Positions 47,419 to 56,541 of a stretch of DNA of 64,000 bases are shown piece after piece. The translations under genes were made by a program, and so were the position numbers. Under the pieces are notes generated by a model. The model was not told the origin of the DNA and did not search any database. It saw only the letters and a program-made list of their open reading frames with translations. The stretch's first letter is position 1, and every line of letters begins with the position of its first letter. Source of the stretch: Paenibacillus harenae (GTDB lineage: Bacteria; Bacillota; Bacilli; Paenibacillales; Paenibacillaceae); assembly GCF_030812415.1 (NCBI RefSeq), contig NZ_JAUSST010000003.1, positions 372,001 to 436,000 of the forward strand, read 5' to 3'.

Positions 47419-49158
47419 ATGAAGCTGATCGACTATTTGAACGACATGTCCCTGCGGATGAAAATTATGATTTTATTCGCGTTCGTCGGCATCGTGCCGC
47501 TTATCGTTACTTTCTTTGTTTCTTACAGCGAAATCCGCAAGCTAGCCGTCGACGGACAAAACTATGCCGAGAATTCGAACTACGAGCAAATGCTCATGAC
47601 GCTTTCCAAAAAGTTTTATCATTTGGAAGGGGTGACGTCGGTGATTATCGTTAACAAAGACCTGAACGTCATCTTGGCCAAAAAACCGGATGAGATGAAG
47701 ATTCCCGAGCAGATGGCCGTTTTCAACAACGTCGCCGCCTATTCGCATATCATGGAGAGCAATTCGGAGTTCGACCAGATTATCTATTATATTAACGACG
47801 ATTTCATTCTAACCGGAGACGATACGATGTTTCGCAGGTTAGGCGATGTACAAGAAATGCCCTGGGTGAAAAGCGTGTACGCGAATAAGGGCAGATCGGC
47901 TTGGGGCGTTCGTGAAGAGCCGGGGACCGTTCCGAGGAAGTACTTGGCGCTTGGCCGCCTACTGTGGAATCCGACGAATTTAAGCGAGCCGGTAGGTATC
48001 GTCACGCTTAACATCGACTCGAACCAAATCAAGCAAAGCTTGACGAAGTCGTATCCGCAGCAATTGGTCTATATCGCAACGGCGGCTGGCGAATTGATTA
48101 CCAGCACCGGAGAAGCCGAATATGAGGAGATGCATCTTCCTAAGCCGATTGACACCGACGGAGCGTTCAAGAGCGTGTCGCTTAAGAAAGGCATGTATTT
48201 TGCGCGCGGGCAGAAGATAGGCAACACGAACTTGTTTCTCGTTTCCGTCATATCGAACGAGGCGGCAACCGAAGCGGTCAACAATATCCGGACGCAGATG
48301 CTGACGACGTACGCCGCCATTTCGTTCATTATTTTGATCTTTATTTTTCCGGTGGCCAAGTCGATAACGCGCAGAATTTTTTTGCTTATGAACAGGATGA
48401 GCCAGGTTCGCCAGGGCCGGCTGAACGAGCTGGATATTTCACCGAGCAAGGACGAGGTCGGACAGCTCATCTCCAGTTATAACTATATGATTGGCAGCTT
48501 GCAGGAACTGCTGGCGGAGCAATTCAAGCTCGGGCAAGAGAAGAACGAAGCGGAGCTGAAGGCGTTGCAATCGCAGATCAACCCCCATTTTCTGTATAAT
48601 ACGCTGGACATGCTCAACTGGATGGCACAGAAGGGAGAACGCGAAAATATTCAACAGGTCGTCTACGCGCTATCGGGCTATTACAGGCTGATACTCAACA
48701 AAGGGGAAGATTTCGTCACGGTGAGAGACGAGGTGCGCCTAAGCGCTATCTATATGGATATTCAGATGAAACGTTTCAGAAATCGGATACAAATCGATTT
48801 CGACGTCGACGAGGAAGCAATGGACTGCCTCCTGCCGAAAATAACGCTGCAGCCGCTCGTCGAGAACGCGATCATTCACGGTATCTCCGAGAAAGAGGGA
48901 GGGACGGGCGTGATTCGGATTTCAGGGCGCTTGTCGAACGGCCGCCTGCTGCTGGAAGTGAAGGACGACGGCGTAGGCTACCAGCGCGATCCCTCGGATC
49001 GGCGCACGCACAAAGGCAGCGGTTATGGCGTCAAAAATATCGAAAAAAGGTTGGAGCTTTATTTTGGTTTGCCTGCGAGCTTGCGTTTCGGAGCATTGGC
49101 TGAGGGAGGGACTTGCGTCACGATCGACGTTCCCGCTGTGAAAGGTGAATCCGATTGA
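47419..49158 (+). CDS. Sensor histidine kinase, YesM type
   Basis: 579 residues. Membrane helices at about 15-36 and 298-318 flank a 260-residue extracellular sensor domain of dCache-like size; HAMP about 318-370; phosphoacceptor H390 (SQINPHFLYNTLD); ATPase boxes LVENAIIHG and GSGYGVKNIEKRL. Coupled to the response regulator upstream and overlapping in position with the ribosome binding site of the lipoprotein gene downstream, so all three are one unit. Confidence 0.95.
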   Translation: MKLIDYLNDMSLRMKIMILFAFVGIVPLIVTFFVSYSEIRKLAVDGQNYAENSNYEQMLMTLSKKFYHLEGVTSVIIVNKDLNVILAKKPDEMKIPEQMAVFNNVAAYSHIMESNSEFDQIIYYINDDFILTGDDTMFRRLGDVQEMPWVKSVYANKGRSAWGVREEPGTVPRKYLALGRLLWNPTNLSEPVGIVTLNIDSNQIKQSLTKSYPQQLVYIATAAGELITSTGEAEYEEMHLPKPIDTDGAFKSVSLKKGMYFARGQKIGNTNLFLVSVISNEAATEAVNNIRTQMLTTYAAISFIILIFIFPVAKSITRRIFLLMNRMSQVRQGRLNELDISPSKDEVGQLISSYNYMIGSLQELLAEQFKLGQEKNEAELKALQSQINPHFLYNTLDMLNWMAQKGERENIQQVVYALSGYYRLILNKGEDFVTVRDEVRLSAIYMDIQMKRFRNRIQIDFDVDEEAMDCLLPKITLQPLVENAIIHGISEKEGGTGVIRISGRLSNGRLLLEVKDDGVGYQRDPSDRRTHKGSGYGVKNIEKRLELYFGLPASLRFGALAEGGTCVTIDVPAVKGESD

Positions 49159-49178
49159 CGGAAGGAGGAGTGAATCGA

Positions 49179-50756
49179 ATGGGGATTGCCGGGGTTAGAA
49201 ACATAGGACTGTCGCTGCTAGCCGTTGCGATCGTTGGCCTAATGGCGGCGTGCGCGGACCGGAAGCCGGAAGGTGCTGCCGATCCGGGGAATGCGTCCGG
49301 TGACGGCGTTCCTGCGGAGGTCGTCCAGTTGAAGGCGGTAACGATGGGCACAGAGCCCATAAGCGGCATGGACAACTTCTATAAACAACTTGACGCAATG
49401 ACGATCGAAGACCTTGACATGACCGTTCGATTCGACTTTATACCATGGGGCGAGGAGAAGAACGAAATCGGCAGGACGATCGCGACGAAGGAATACGATC
49501 TATACGTGGGCGGGTTCTGGACCGACTTCAAGCAATACGCGAAGCGCAACGCTTTCGTCGATCTTGCGCCGATGCTGGACCGGGTGCCCGCGTTGGCGGA
49601 GCATTATGGCGACATCCTGGATCGGGCGAAGCTGGACGGAAAGCTGTATGGCATTCCTTCCTTCGGCAAGCCCGCAGCCGGCTATTACGGCGTGCTGTAC
49701 CGCGAAGATCTGAGACGGCAATGGGGGCTGCCGGCAATCGACAGCTTCGACTCGCTTGAGCGATACTTATACAAAGCGATGCGACAATACCCGGATACGC
49801 CCATGATCAACGACAAACGGTTCGGCGACGTGTTATGGGAGCTGCTGGCCGGGGGCGACTATTACACGATCGTAAAAGATTATGCCGTAGCGCCGGTACG
49901 CGATCCTTACAAGGTGATGAGCAAGTACGATACGCCGGAATACGAGGGGCTCGTGCGCAAGGCGAAGCAATGGTACGACGACGGCATCGTCGACCGGGAC
50001 ATCCTCGCATCGCAAGGCAATGAGACGAGCAAGACGTTCGGACTTTTGAAAGCCGACAAGAAGCCGCTCGAATTCAGCAACCACTTCGGTGCCGTATCCG
50101 GCAACTATATCGACGTGTTGAAGGCAAGATATCCCGAGCAGCAGTTCGGCTGGCTGGACATTGGGTTCGATCTATACCCGGAGACGGTGTTCCTGCCGAA
50201 AGTGTCGGTCGATACGTCGACCATGATCTCGATCGGCTCGAACTCCCTTTATCCGGAGCTGGCATTGAAATTTCTGGAGAAGGCGCATACCGACCGCGCT
50301 TATTACGATCTGCTCATGTACGGCATCGAAGGAGAGAACTATAGGCTGGACGACGGTAGGGTGTCCTATGAGGGTATACCGGAGCAGAACCGCAAGCCCG
50401 GTTGGACCGGGCTGACGGACGGCTATATGTCATATTCGGCCAAAGCTCCAGGTGAATGGCAGGCCATCGTCGATAAGCTGACAGTAACGGAAGGGCCGAA
50501 GCTCGCGGAAGCGAACGGCATCCATCCATACGAAGGCTTCACCTTCGATGCGTCCGTCGTCTCGGCGGAGCTGGAGCGGCTGGAGAAGGTCCGCGAGGCT
50601 TACGTGCAGCCGCTCGATGTCGGCGTCGGCAACGATATCGATAGCGAGCTTGCCGAGATGCGGAGCGAGCTTAAGATGGCGGGAATAGACGCTTACCTGA
50701 ACTCGCTGCAATCGCAGCTCTTCACGTACGCCACGTCGAGGGCGGCAAGCCGGTAA
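49179..50756 (+). CDS. Sugar-binding lipoprotein with DUF3502-like C-terminus, linked to the two-component system
   Basis: 525 residues. Lipobox LMAAC about residue 25, then a binding fold (EIGRTIATKEYDLYVGGFW, KLYGIPSFGKPAAGYYG in outline) and a C-terminal region with NGIHPYEGFTFD and the ending SELKMAGIDAYLNSLQSQL that matches the DUF3502 tail of LplA-family proteins. ATG at 49179 follows GGAGG by 10 nt; the in-frame TTG at 49155 overlaps the kinase stop. It has no own permeases, so it may feed the 42-44 kb permeases or act as a ligand-presenting partner for the kinase. Confidence 0.88.
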   Translation: MGIAGVRNIGLSLLAVAIVGLMAACADRKPEGAADPGNASGDGVPAEVVQLKAVTMGTEPISGMDNFYKQLDAMTIEDLDMTVRFDFIPWGEEKNEIGRTIATKEYDLYVGGFWTDFKQYAKRNAFVDLAPMLDRVPALAEHYGDILDRAKLDGKLYGIPSFGKPAAGYYGVLYREDLRRQWGLPAIDSFDSLERYLYKAMRQYPDTPMINDKRFGDVLWELLAGGDYYTIVKDYAVAPVRDPYKVMSKYDTPEYEGLVRKAKQWYDDGIVDRDILASQGNETSKTFGLLKADKKPLEFSNHFGAVSGNYIDVLKARYPEQQFGWLDIGFDLYPETVFLPKVSVDTSTMISIGSNSLYPELALKFLEKAHTDRAYYDLLMYGIEGENYRLDDGRVSYEGIPEQNRKPGWTGLTDGYMSYSAKAPGEWQAIVDKLTVTEGPKLAEANGIHPYEGFTFDASVVSAELERLEKVREAYVQPLDVGVGNDIDSELAEMRSELKMAGIDAYLNSLQSQLFTYATSRAASR

Positions 50757-50815
50757 ACCAGGCATAAAGCGCAGAATCCTTAAGGGGATTATGGACGCTA
50801 TCCATCCAACTCGCA

Positions 50816-51076
50816 CTACTCGTGAATTCCCGTCAACAGCTTGCCGAGCGCCTCAAGCGCTTGCTCTTCCTGCTCGCCGTCAATTTCCAGCGTCACTTCC
50901 TCGTTAGCCGCGATGCCGAGCGTAAGCATGCTCAGCGAGCTTTTGCCGTTTACTTTTTTTCCTTTATTGATAAGGGTGATCTTGCAAGGAAAGGTGCTTG
51001 CGGTTTGCACGAATGTTTTGGTCGGACGGACATGAAAGCCCGTCGGATTAAGAATAGTGAAGGTTTGACTGACCAT
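50816..51076 (-). CDS. HPr family phosphocarrier protein of the mannitol operon
   Basis: 86 residues. Phosphorylation site H15 in PTGFHVRP and the regulatory serine S46 in NGKSSLSM are both present, so it might be phosphorylated by Enzyme I and by HPr kinase. The LHARP motif of general HPr is changed to FHVRP. Its start overlaps the Enzyme I stop (TAATG). Last gene of the mtl operon. It could be a dedicated phosphocarrier for mannitol or the cell's main HPr; the operon position favours the former. Confidence 0.9.
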   Translation of the reverse strand: MVSQTFTILNPTGFHVRPTKTFVQTASTFPCKITLINKGKKVNGKSSLSMLTLGIAANEEVTLEIDGEQEEQALEALGKLLTGIHE

Positions 51077-52803
51077 TATGAGTTCACTCCGTTTCTTATC
51101 TGTTCTACAAATTGCGTAATTTCTTGCGTGCTGCGCATCCGGAGCGCTTGATCGGCATAAGCGGACCATTGCGCTTGATTTAGTTGACCGATAAGCTCTC
51201 GTGACGGGAGAATGGAACCGGCGCTCATGCTGAATTCATGCAGGCCAAGACCAAGCAAGAGCGGAATAGCCGTAGCGTCGCCCGCCATTTCGCCGCACAT
51301 GCCGACCCATTTGCCTTCCGTCTCCGCCGCTTGAATGACGAGACGAATCAATCGCAGCAAGGAAGGGTGCCAAGGCTGGTACAGATACGCCACGTTTTCG
51401 TTCATGCGGTCGGCGGCCATTGTATATTGGATTAAATCGTTTGTTCCGATACTGAAGAAATCGACCTCCGGAGCGAACAAGTCTGCAGAGACGGCTGCGG
51501 CCGGAATTTCGACCATCATGCCTACTTCGATGTGCTCGGCTAGCTGTACGCCTTCGGCGATCAGGTTCTGTTTTTCTTCCTCGAGCAACCGCTTGGCCTC
51601 CAGCAGCTCTTCGAGCACGGCGATCATCGGGAACATGATTTTCAGGTTGCCGTAACGGCTTGCCCGAAGCAGCGCCCGCAGCTGCGTGCGGAACAGGTCC
51701 TGTCTATCCAGACAGAGACGAAGTGCCCGCTGTCCAAGGAAGGGATTGCTTTCCTTCGGAAGATCCATATAAGGAAGCTCTTTATCGCCGCCGATATCCA
51801 GCGTCCGGATAACGACCGGCTTAGGGCTCATTTTCTCAAGCACAAATTTGTAGCTGGTGAACTGCTCCTCTTCGGTGGGAAGAGAGCTGCGGCCCATATA
51901 TAAAAATTCCGTGCGGAAAAGTCCGATGCCTTCGGCTCCGTTGTCGATGGCCCTTTGAATATCCTCCAGTTTGCCGATATTGGCCGCAAGCTCGACCTGT
52001 TTGCCGTCTCTGGACAGCGTCGGCTGATCCTTCAGCTTCGCCAGTCCGATTCTTCGTTGATCGTCCTTTTGCTTCTTAACTTGATAAGCTTCAAGCACTT
52101 CGGTAGTCGGATTAATTAGGATAAGTCCTTCATTAGCATCCATGATCATGACAGTGTTCTCTGATACGTCATAAATCGCTGCGCCCACACCTACGATTGC
52201 GGGTATTTCCAGCGATCGGGCCATAATGGCGGAATGAGAGGTGCGGCTGCCGACCTCGGTAATGAATCCGCGGACGACTGCCAGATTAAGCTGGGCCGTA
52301 TCCGAGGGAGTCAGATCCCGCGCGACAATTACGCATTCTTCTGTTAGATTGGCCAAGTCCATATGCGGAACGCCCCGCAAATGACTCATCATTCGGCTCG
52401 AGATGTCCTCTATATCAACCGCGCGTCCGCGGAGCAATTCATCCTCCATCGATTGCAGCAGCTCAATAAAGGATTGCGCTACCTCATGTAACGCGAACTC
52501 GGCATTAACGGCTTCATCCGTTATTTTTTCTTCAATGGCATCAATGAGATCCGGATCCTCAAGCAGCATGAGATGGCCTTCGAAAATTTCCGCTTTGTCC
52601 GCTCCGAACCGCTCTTCGGCGGCGGCCCGGATGGCTTCCACTTCGTCGCGGGAGACAGCTACAGCTTCACGAAACCTTGCAACCTCCCGTTTCCCGTCCG
52701 CAACGGCAGCCCGTGCCGGAACGAAGCGCTCCGTCGCCAGGAAGAAGGCGCGAGCGACGGCGATGCCGGGCGATGCTCCTATCCCTTTCAATGATTGTGT
52801 CAT
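51076..52803 (-). CDS. ptsI: Phosphoenolpyruvate-protein phosphotransferase (Enzyme I)
   Basis: 575 residues, full length. N-terminal HPr-binding domain, active H190 in SRTSHSAIMARS, PEP-binding signature with MVEIPAAAVSADLFAPEVDFFSIGTNDLIQY in outline (about 443-475) and catalytic Cys in GMCGEMAGD (about 521). It transfers phosphate from PEP to HPr. Lies 7 nt after mtlD and is coupled to HPr downstream. Whether it is the only Enzyme I of the genome is not visible. Confidence 0.95.
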   Translation of the reverse strand: MTQSLKGIGASPGIAVARAFFLATERFVPARAAVADGKREVARFREAVAVSRDEVEAIRAAAEERFGADKAEIFEGHLMLLEDPDLIDAIEEKITDEAVNAEFALHEVAQSFIELLQSMEDELLRGRAVDIEDISSRMMSHLRGVPHMDLANLTEECVIVARDLTPSDTAQLNLAVVRGFITEVGSRTSHSAIMARSLEIPAIVGVGAAIYDVSENTVMIMDANEGLILINPTTEVLEAYQVKKQKDDQRRIGLAKLKDQPTLSRDGKQVELAANIGKLEDIQRAIDNGAEGIGLFRTEFLYMGRSSLPTEEEQFTSYKFVLEKMSPKPVVIRTLDIGGDKELPYMDLPKESNPFLGQRALRLCLDRQDLFRTQLRALLRASRYGNLKIMFPMIAVLEELLEAKRLLEEEKQNLIAEGVQLAEHIEVGMMVEIPAAAVSADLFAPEVDFFSIGTNDLIQYTMAADRMNENVAYLYQPWHPSLLRLIRLVIQAAETEGKWVGMCGEMAGDATAIPLLLGLGLHEFSMSAGSILPSRELIGQLNQAQWSAYADQALRMRSTQEITQFVEQIRNGVNS

Positions 52804-52810
52804 CGTTCGA

Positions 52811-53977
52811 TCATTCCTTTCCGTGCCGGACCCATTGTTCCAGCTGCTGATATTGCTCCGCCGCGCGGCTATGAAGAGGGCTCTGCCCGCTTAAACCCGT
52901 ATACTCCGTTAACGTTCGATGAATGCCATGCTTCTTTATCATTTCCTGCAGTTCTACCGCCTCGGGATCATCCGCGTAGTCGAAATGCAGGGCTGCAGCC
53001 ATCGCATTGGTCAAATGAGTAACCGTTATGCCGTATTGGTTAGCGAGCAATGCCGGCCGCACTAGCCGGTCTTGAGGTGAGAGCTTCCGAATCGGAGAGC
53101 GGCCAATCCGCACGATTTCGTCAACCAAATAAGGGTTAATGAAGCGCTCCAGTATTTGCTCGATATATTGCGAGTGCGCCGCTTCGTCGAATTGATAGGT
53201 TTGTAGGAGCGCGGCTCCCGACTCCTGCAGCGCTCCTCTAACTTCAGCAACGATGGACGGATCCTTCATCGCTTCCTGGATGGTCGTGTAGCCCTTCAAA
53301 TAGCCGTGATAAGCGGCGCAGCAATGTCCGGTATTGACCGTAAACAGCTTGCGCTCGATATAGGGCTCGAGTCGATCCACATAGTGGACGCCGGCGATTT
53401 CTTGATGTCCGGGCAGCACGGCAGAACGATCGATTGTCCACTCGTAAAAGGGTTCAACCGTAACCAACAGCGGATCCTCGTTTTGCTGAAGCGGGACGAT
53501 CCGGTCTACAGCCGCGTCCGGGAAAGCGACAAGCCGGTCAGCCAGCGCCCGATTCTCAGGCGACAGGTGTTCATAGACCAAATGCTTGAGCGTCGTACTG
53601 CCGCCTAAGGCGTTCTCGCATGCAATAATATGAAGAGGCTCCTTGCTGGCCGCTAGTCTAAGCTCGATTCCCTTAGCGATGGCGGCTGCAATATGCTTCA
53701 AAACCGATACGCCGACGGCGGTCGTTACAAGATCTGCGGCTGCGATCGTTTCGGCGACCCATGCCATATTTTTACCGTCAAGGGCGGTTACCTGATCAAC
53801 AAGAAAGGTGTCAGCCTGTTCATTGGCAAGCTTGACGGTATATTGCCGCTTCGTCTGCAAAAGGGAAACGAGAGTATCGTTTACGTCGACGAAAGCAACC
53901 TCATACCCCGATTGATGCAGCAGCAGTCCTATAAAACCTCTGCCGATATTTCCGGCACCGAAGTGAACGGCCTTCAT
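52811..53977 (-). CDS. mtlD: Mannitol-1-phosphate 5-dehydrogenase
   Basis: 388 residues. Rossmann motif HFGAGNIGRGFIG at residues 5-17, then CENALGGS and the catalytic-domain KLFTVNTGHCCAAY (about 212-225, with the conserved lysine and NTGH). Oxidises mannitol 1-phosphate to fructose 6-phosphate using NAD. The start overlaps the end of mtlF by 4 nt (ATGA). Confidence 0.96.
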   Translation of the reverse strand: MKAVHFGAGNIGRGFIGLLLHQSGYEVAFVDVNDTLVSLLQTKRQYTVKLANEQADTFLVDQVTALDGKNMAWVAETIAAADLVTTAVGVSVLKHIAAAIAKGIELRLAASKEPLHIIACENALGGSTTLKHLVYEHLSPENRALADRLVAFPDAAVDRIVPLQQNEDPLLVTVEPFYEWTIDRSAVLPGHQEIAGVHYVDRLEPYIERKLFTVNTGHCCAAYHGYLKGYTTIQEAMKDPSIVAEVRGALQESGAALLQTYQFDEAAHSQYIEQILERFINPYLVDEIVRIGRSPIRKLSPQDRLVRPALLANQYGITVTHLTNAMAAALHFDYADDPEAVELQEMIKKHGIHRTLTEYTGLSGQSPLHSRAAEQYQQLEQWVRHGKE

Positions 53978-54411
53978 TCCTGCATCCCCGCTTCGAAAAT
54001 AGAAATGAGCTCTTCTTCGGAAGAAGCATTCAGAATGCGCCGCATATCCTCTTCTTCGGACACGAGCATGGCTACGTTAGTCAAAATGTTCAAATGATCG
54101 TCGCCTACCGCCGCTAAACCAATGATTAATTGAGCGGGTTCATCGCCTCCGAAGTCTACGCCGTCAGGAACAGTGAGAATAGCCATGCCTGTCGAGCGGA
54201 TCAAAGTTTTCGACGCATTCGTACCATGGGGCATGGCAAGGCTTCCTCCGATATAGGTGGATAAATCCTCCTCGCGTTCAATCATTTTATCGATATATTC
54301 CAGAGGTACGTGTCCGGCGTCAACAAGCAATTGCCCGGCTAAACGAATGGCCTCGTATTTGTCCTTCACTTTTACATTCAGTTTGATTTTCTCTTTCGCT
54401 AATATAGTCAT
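53974..54411 (-). CDS. mtlF: PTS mannitol-specific EIIA component
   Basis: 145 residues. Active-site H62 in SLAMPHGTNASK, with the EAIRLAGQLLVDAG and EEDLSTYIGG segments of the fructose-mannitol EIIA family. Accepts phosphate from HPr and passes it to the EIIB domain of MtlA. Begins 3 nt after the mtlR stop. Confidence 0.96.
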   Translation of the reverse strand: MTILAKEKIKLNVKVKDKYEAIRLAGQLLVDAGHVPLEYIDKMIEREEDLSTYIGGSLAMPHGTNASKTLIRSTGMAILTVPDGVDFGGDEPAQLIIGLAAVGDDHLNILTNVAMLVSEEEDMRRILNASSEEELISIFEAGMQE

Positions 54412-54414
54412 CGT

Positions 54415-56478
54415 TTACTCTCTCCAATCCATTTTTGTTTTTATATAAAGCTCCAGCTTCTGCGAGATGAACGATTTGATGCTTTCCGCAGGGTCATGCT
54501 CAAGAACGGCAATCATTTCCGGCAGCAGCAGCATCGCGCTTATTTCGCTAAGCACCTCCAGGCTGGACTTATCCAGCTTTGCAGGTCCAAGCATCATTAA
54601 TACTTGTCTAGCCTTCATCGCTTCGTCATCGTTAAGCAGCAGGGGTTCATCGTAACGGTACAAGGCCAGCAGCGGCTCTTGAATCCATTCGCTTCGGGTA
54701 TGGATCAAGGCAAGCTCCGTATCCGGAATGACAAGACTGCCTTGTTGCTCTCTTGCCAGCAGCTGCGCGGCTATTTTCTCGCTATGGGCTAAAATGTCCG
54801 GCTTCCCAATCAGCGATATCATCGGAAGCAGCTGAGTTTCTAGCTTCGATTGCGGCTCCGTAATGGACAAATCATGAACGATGAAGCTTTCAAGCAACCG
54901 GAGGATGCTCCCGGAATATTGCTGCATCAGCGTCAAACGATCCATCGGCGACTGCATAGACGGCTCTGGAGCAGCGGCGGGAGCGAGCCTCTTTAAGGTC
55001 GTGCTCTCGATATAAGAGCGAAGCTTATCCGTTTCCTCTTGGGTAAGAAGAGGGCTAAGCTTAATATACCGACCCGAATCCAGAGGCAGGTCGACGGTCG
55101 AAATGATCAGGTCGTATTGATTCGAAGGCAGCCTTGCGGCTTCGTACCAAGAATAATGACCTATTAATTCAATTTGCGGCAGCTTCTTCGTTATCCTTAC
55201 GGCGAGCAGCTTGGATGAACCGATGCCACTCGTGCAAACGAGCACAGCTCTGATTTTTCTCGGGAATTGCTTTAAGCGTTCAAGGGAAGCTCCGAAATGC
55301 ATAACGATATATCCGATTTCCTCGTCGGGCACGACAATGGAAGGGATAACCTCATCGACGCCTTGCCGGATCGCGGCGAATAGCTGTGCGTAGTCCTTTT
55401 TTATGGGCGCCAGCATCGGATTGCGTATCGCGACGCCGTCTCTTATCCTTTGAAAGGCCTTTTTTATATGTTGAATTAACCCTTCTGCTAGCGATCGGTC
55501 TTCCAAAAGCGGCATTTGCAGCTGTTCCTGGACATAACGGATCAGCAGCGTCACGGACTCAATAAGCGACATATCGTCGTGATGGATCAGGAGGCTGCTT
55601 TCCGGGAAAGCCTCGTCGTCGAGCAATCGGGAGAGGTATCGTTTTTCTTCTATTGGAAGCTGCATATCAAGCGCGTCCAGCAGGCTTCTGACCAAAGTGA
55701 TTTCACCGCCGGCGCCATAATCGCCGGATAGAATCAAGTGGTTATGCTCAATCCGGGTTAACGCGACCGACAGCTTAATAAGCAATCTGGTGTAATCGGA
55801 TTCGGATAAGTCGTTCGGCCAATCGTCATTCAGCTCCCATAATGCCTGTTCAAGCTTCTTGAAGTTATCCTTGCCGATCATGTCAAGAAGCTGTGCCGTT
55901 ACGGGATTGGGATGTGAGACCGTCTGGTCCGTGAATTGCCCGAATAAATCGGAATCGTCAAAATGATTGAAAGCAAGCAGGCTAATGAAATGGCGTTTCG
56001 CTGCTTCCTGGCCGCTGATCTCAACGCCGTAGCCTCTTTTTCGGACGAGGGCCAATCCTTGCTTGATAATGGATTTTTCCAGCTCATCAAGGTCATGGCT
56101 AATGGTCGGTATCGCCACGCGCAGCTCGTGAGCGAGCGAGAACAGCTTAATGGGCTCGTCATGCTCAAGCAATCTGCAGAGAATAAGAATCTGGCGCTCT
56201 TCTGCCGAATATTCGAATGAATCGGTCAAGTCGAATGATTGCTTGAAGCGCTCTAGTAGTTCTTTGTCCGCTTCGATTCGAATGCCAAGTCCGGATATTT
56301 TGTGAAGAAGAATGCCTTTAGCGGCCAGCAGCGATTCAATATCGCTAAGCTCGCGATGGATCGTCCTCGTGCTTGTTCCGACGATAGCCGCAATATCGGC
56401 CGCGGCAATTTCATGCTTCCGTTCGAGCAGCAACTCAATGATACGACGCTGCCTGGTAGACGCTTTTATAGAAATCAT
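54415..56478 (-). CDS. mtlR: Mannitol operon activator MtlR (BglG/PRD family)
   Basis: 687 residues. N-terminal helix-turn-helix domains (about 5-140), two PTS regulation domains PRD1 and PRD2 (about 185-400), EIIB-Gat-like domain with C415 (VCTSGIGSSKL) and EIIA-Mtl-like domain with H593 (ALIHTRSE). In related bacilli, phosphorylation of PRD, EIIB and EIIA-like sites sets activity according to mannitol flux and general PTS state. GGAGG before the ATG. A 63-nt gap with a hairpin separates it from mtlA. Confidence 0.95.
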   Translation of the reverse strand: MISIKASTRQRRIIELLLERKHEIAAADIAAIVGTSTRTIHRELSDIESLLAAKGILLHKISGLGIRIEADKELLERFKQSFDLTDSFEYSAEERQILILCRLLEHDEPIKLFSLAHELRVAIPTISHDLDELEKSIIKQGLALVRKRGYGVEISGQEAAKRHFISLLAFNHFDDSDLFGQFTDQTVSHPNPVTAQLLDMIGKDNFKKLEQALWELNDDWPNDLSESDYTRLLIKLSVALTRIEHNHLILSGDYGAGGEITLVRSLLDALDMQLPIEEKRYLSRLLDDEAFPESSLLIHHDDMSLIESVTLLIRYVQEQLQMPLLEDRSLAEGLIQHIKKAFQRIRDGVAIRNPMLAPIKKDYAQLFAAIRQGVDEVIPSIVVPDEEIGYIVMHFGASLERLKQFPRKIRAVLVCTSGIGSSKLLAVRITKKLPQIELIGHYSWYEAARLPSNQYDLIISTVDLPLDSGRYIKLSPLLTQEETDKLRSYIESTTLKRLAPAAAPEPSMQSPMDRLTLMQQYSGSILRLLESFIVHDLSITEPQSKLETQLLPMISLIGKPDILAHSEKIAAQLLAREQQGSLVIPDTELALIHTRSEWIQEPLLALYRYDEPLLLNDDEAMKARQVLMMLGPAKLDKSSLEVLSEISAMLLLPEMIAVLEHDPAESIKSFISQKLELYIKTKMDWRE

Positions 56479-56502
56479 CCTCCTTCTAAGGGGAATGAAC
56501 TT

Positions 56503-56528
56503 AACGCCGACAGGACTCTGTCAGCGTT
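56503..56528 (-). other. Hairpin between mtlA and mtlR
   Basis: 11-bp stem with one mismatch and a 4-nt loop, no T tract. Probably an mRNA-stability or processing element favouring mtlA over the regulator gene, not a terminator. Confidence 0.55.
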
Positions 56529-56541
56529 AGGCAGGGTAGAA

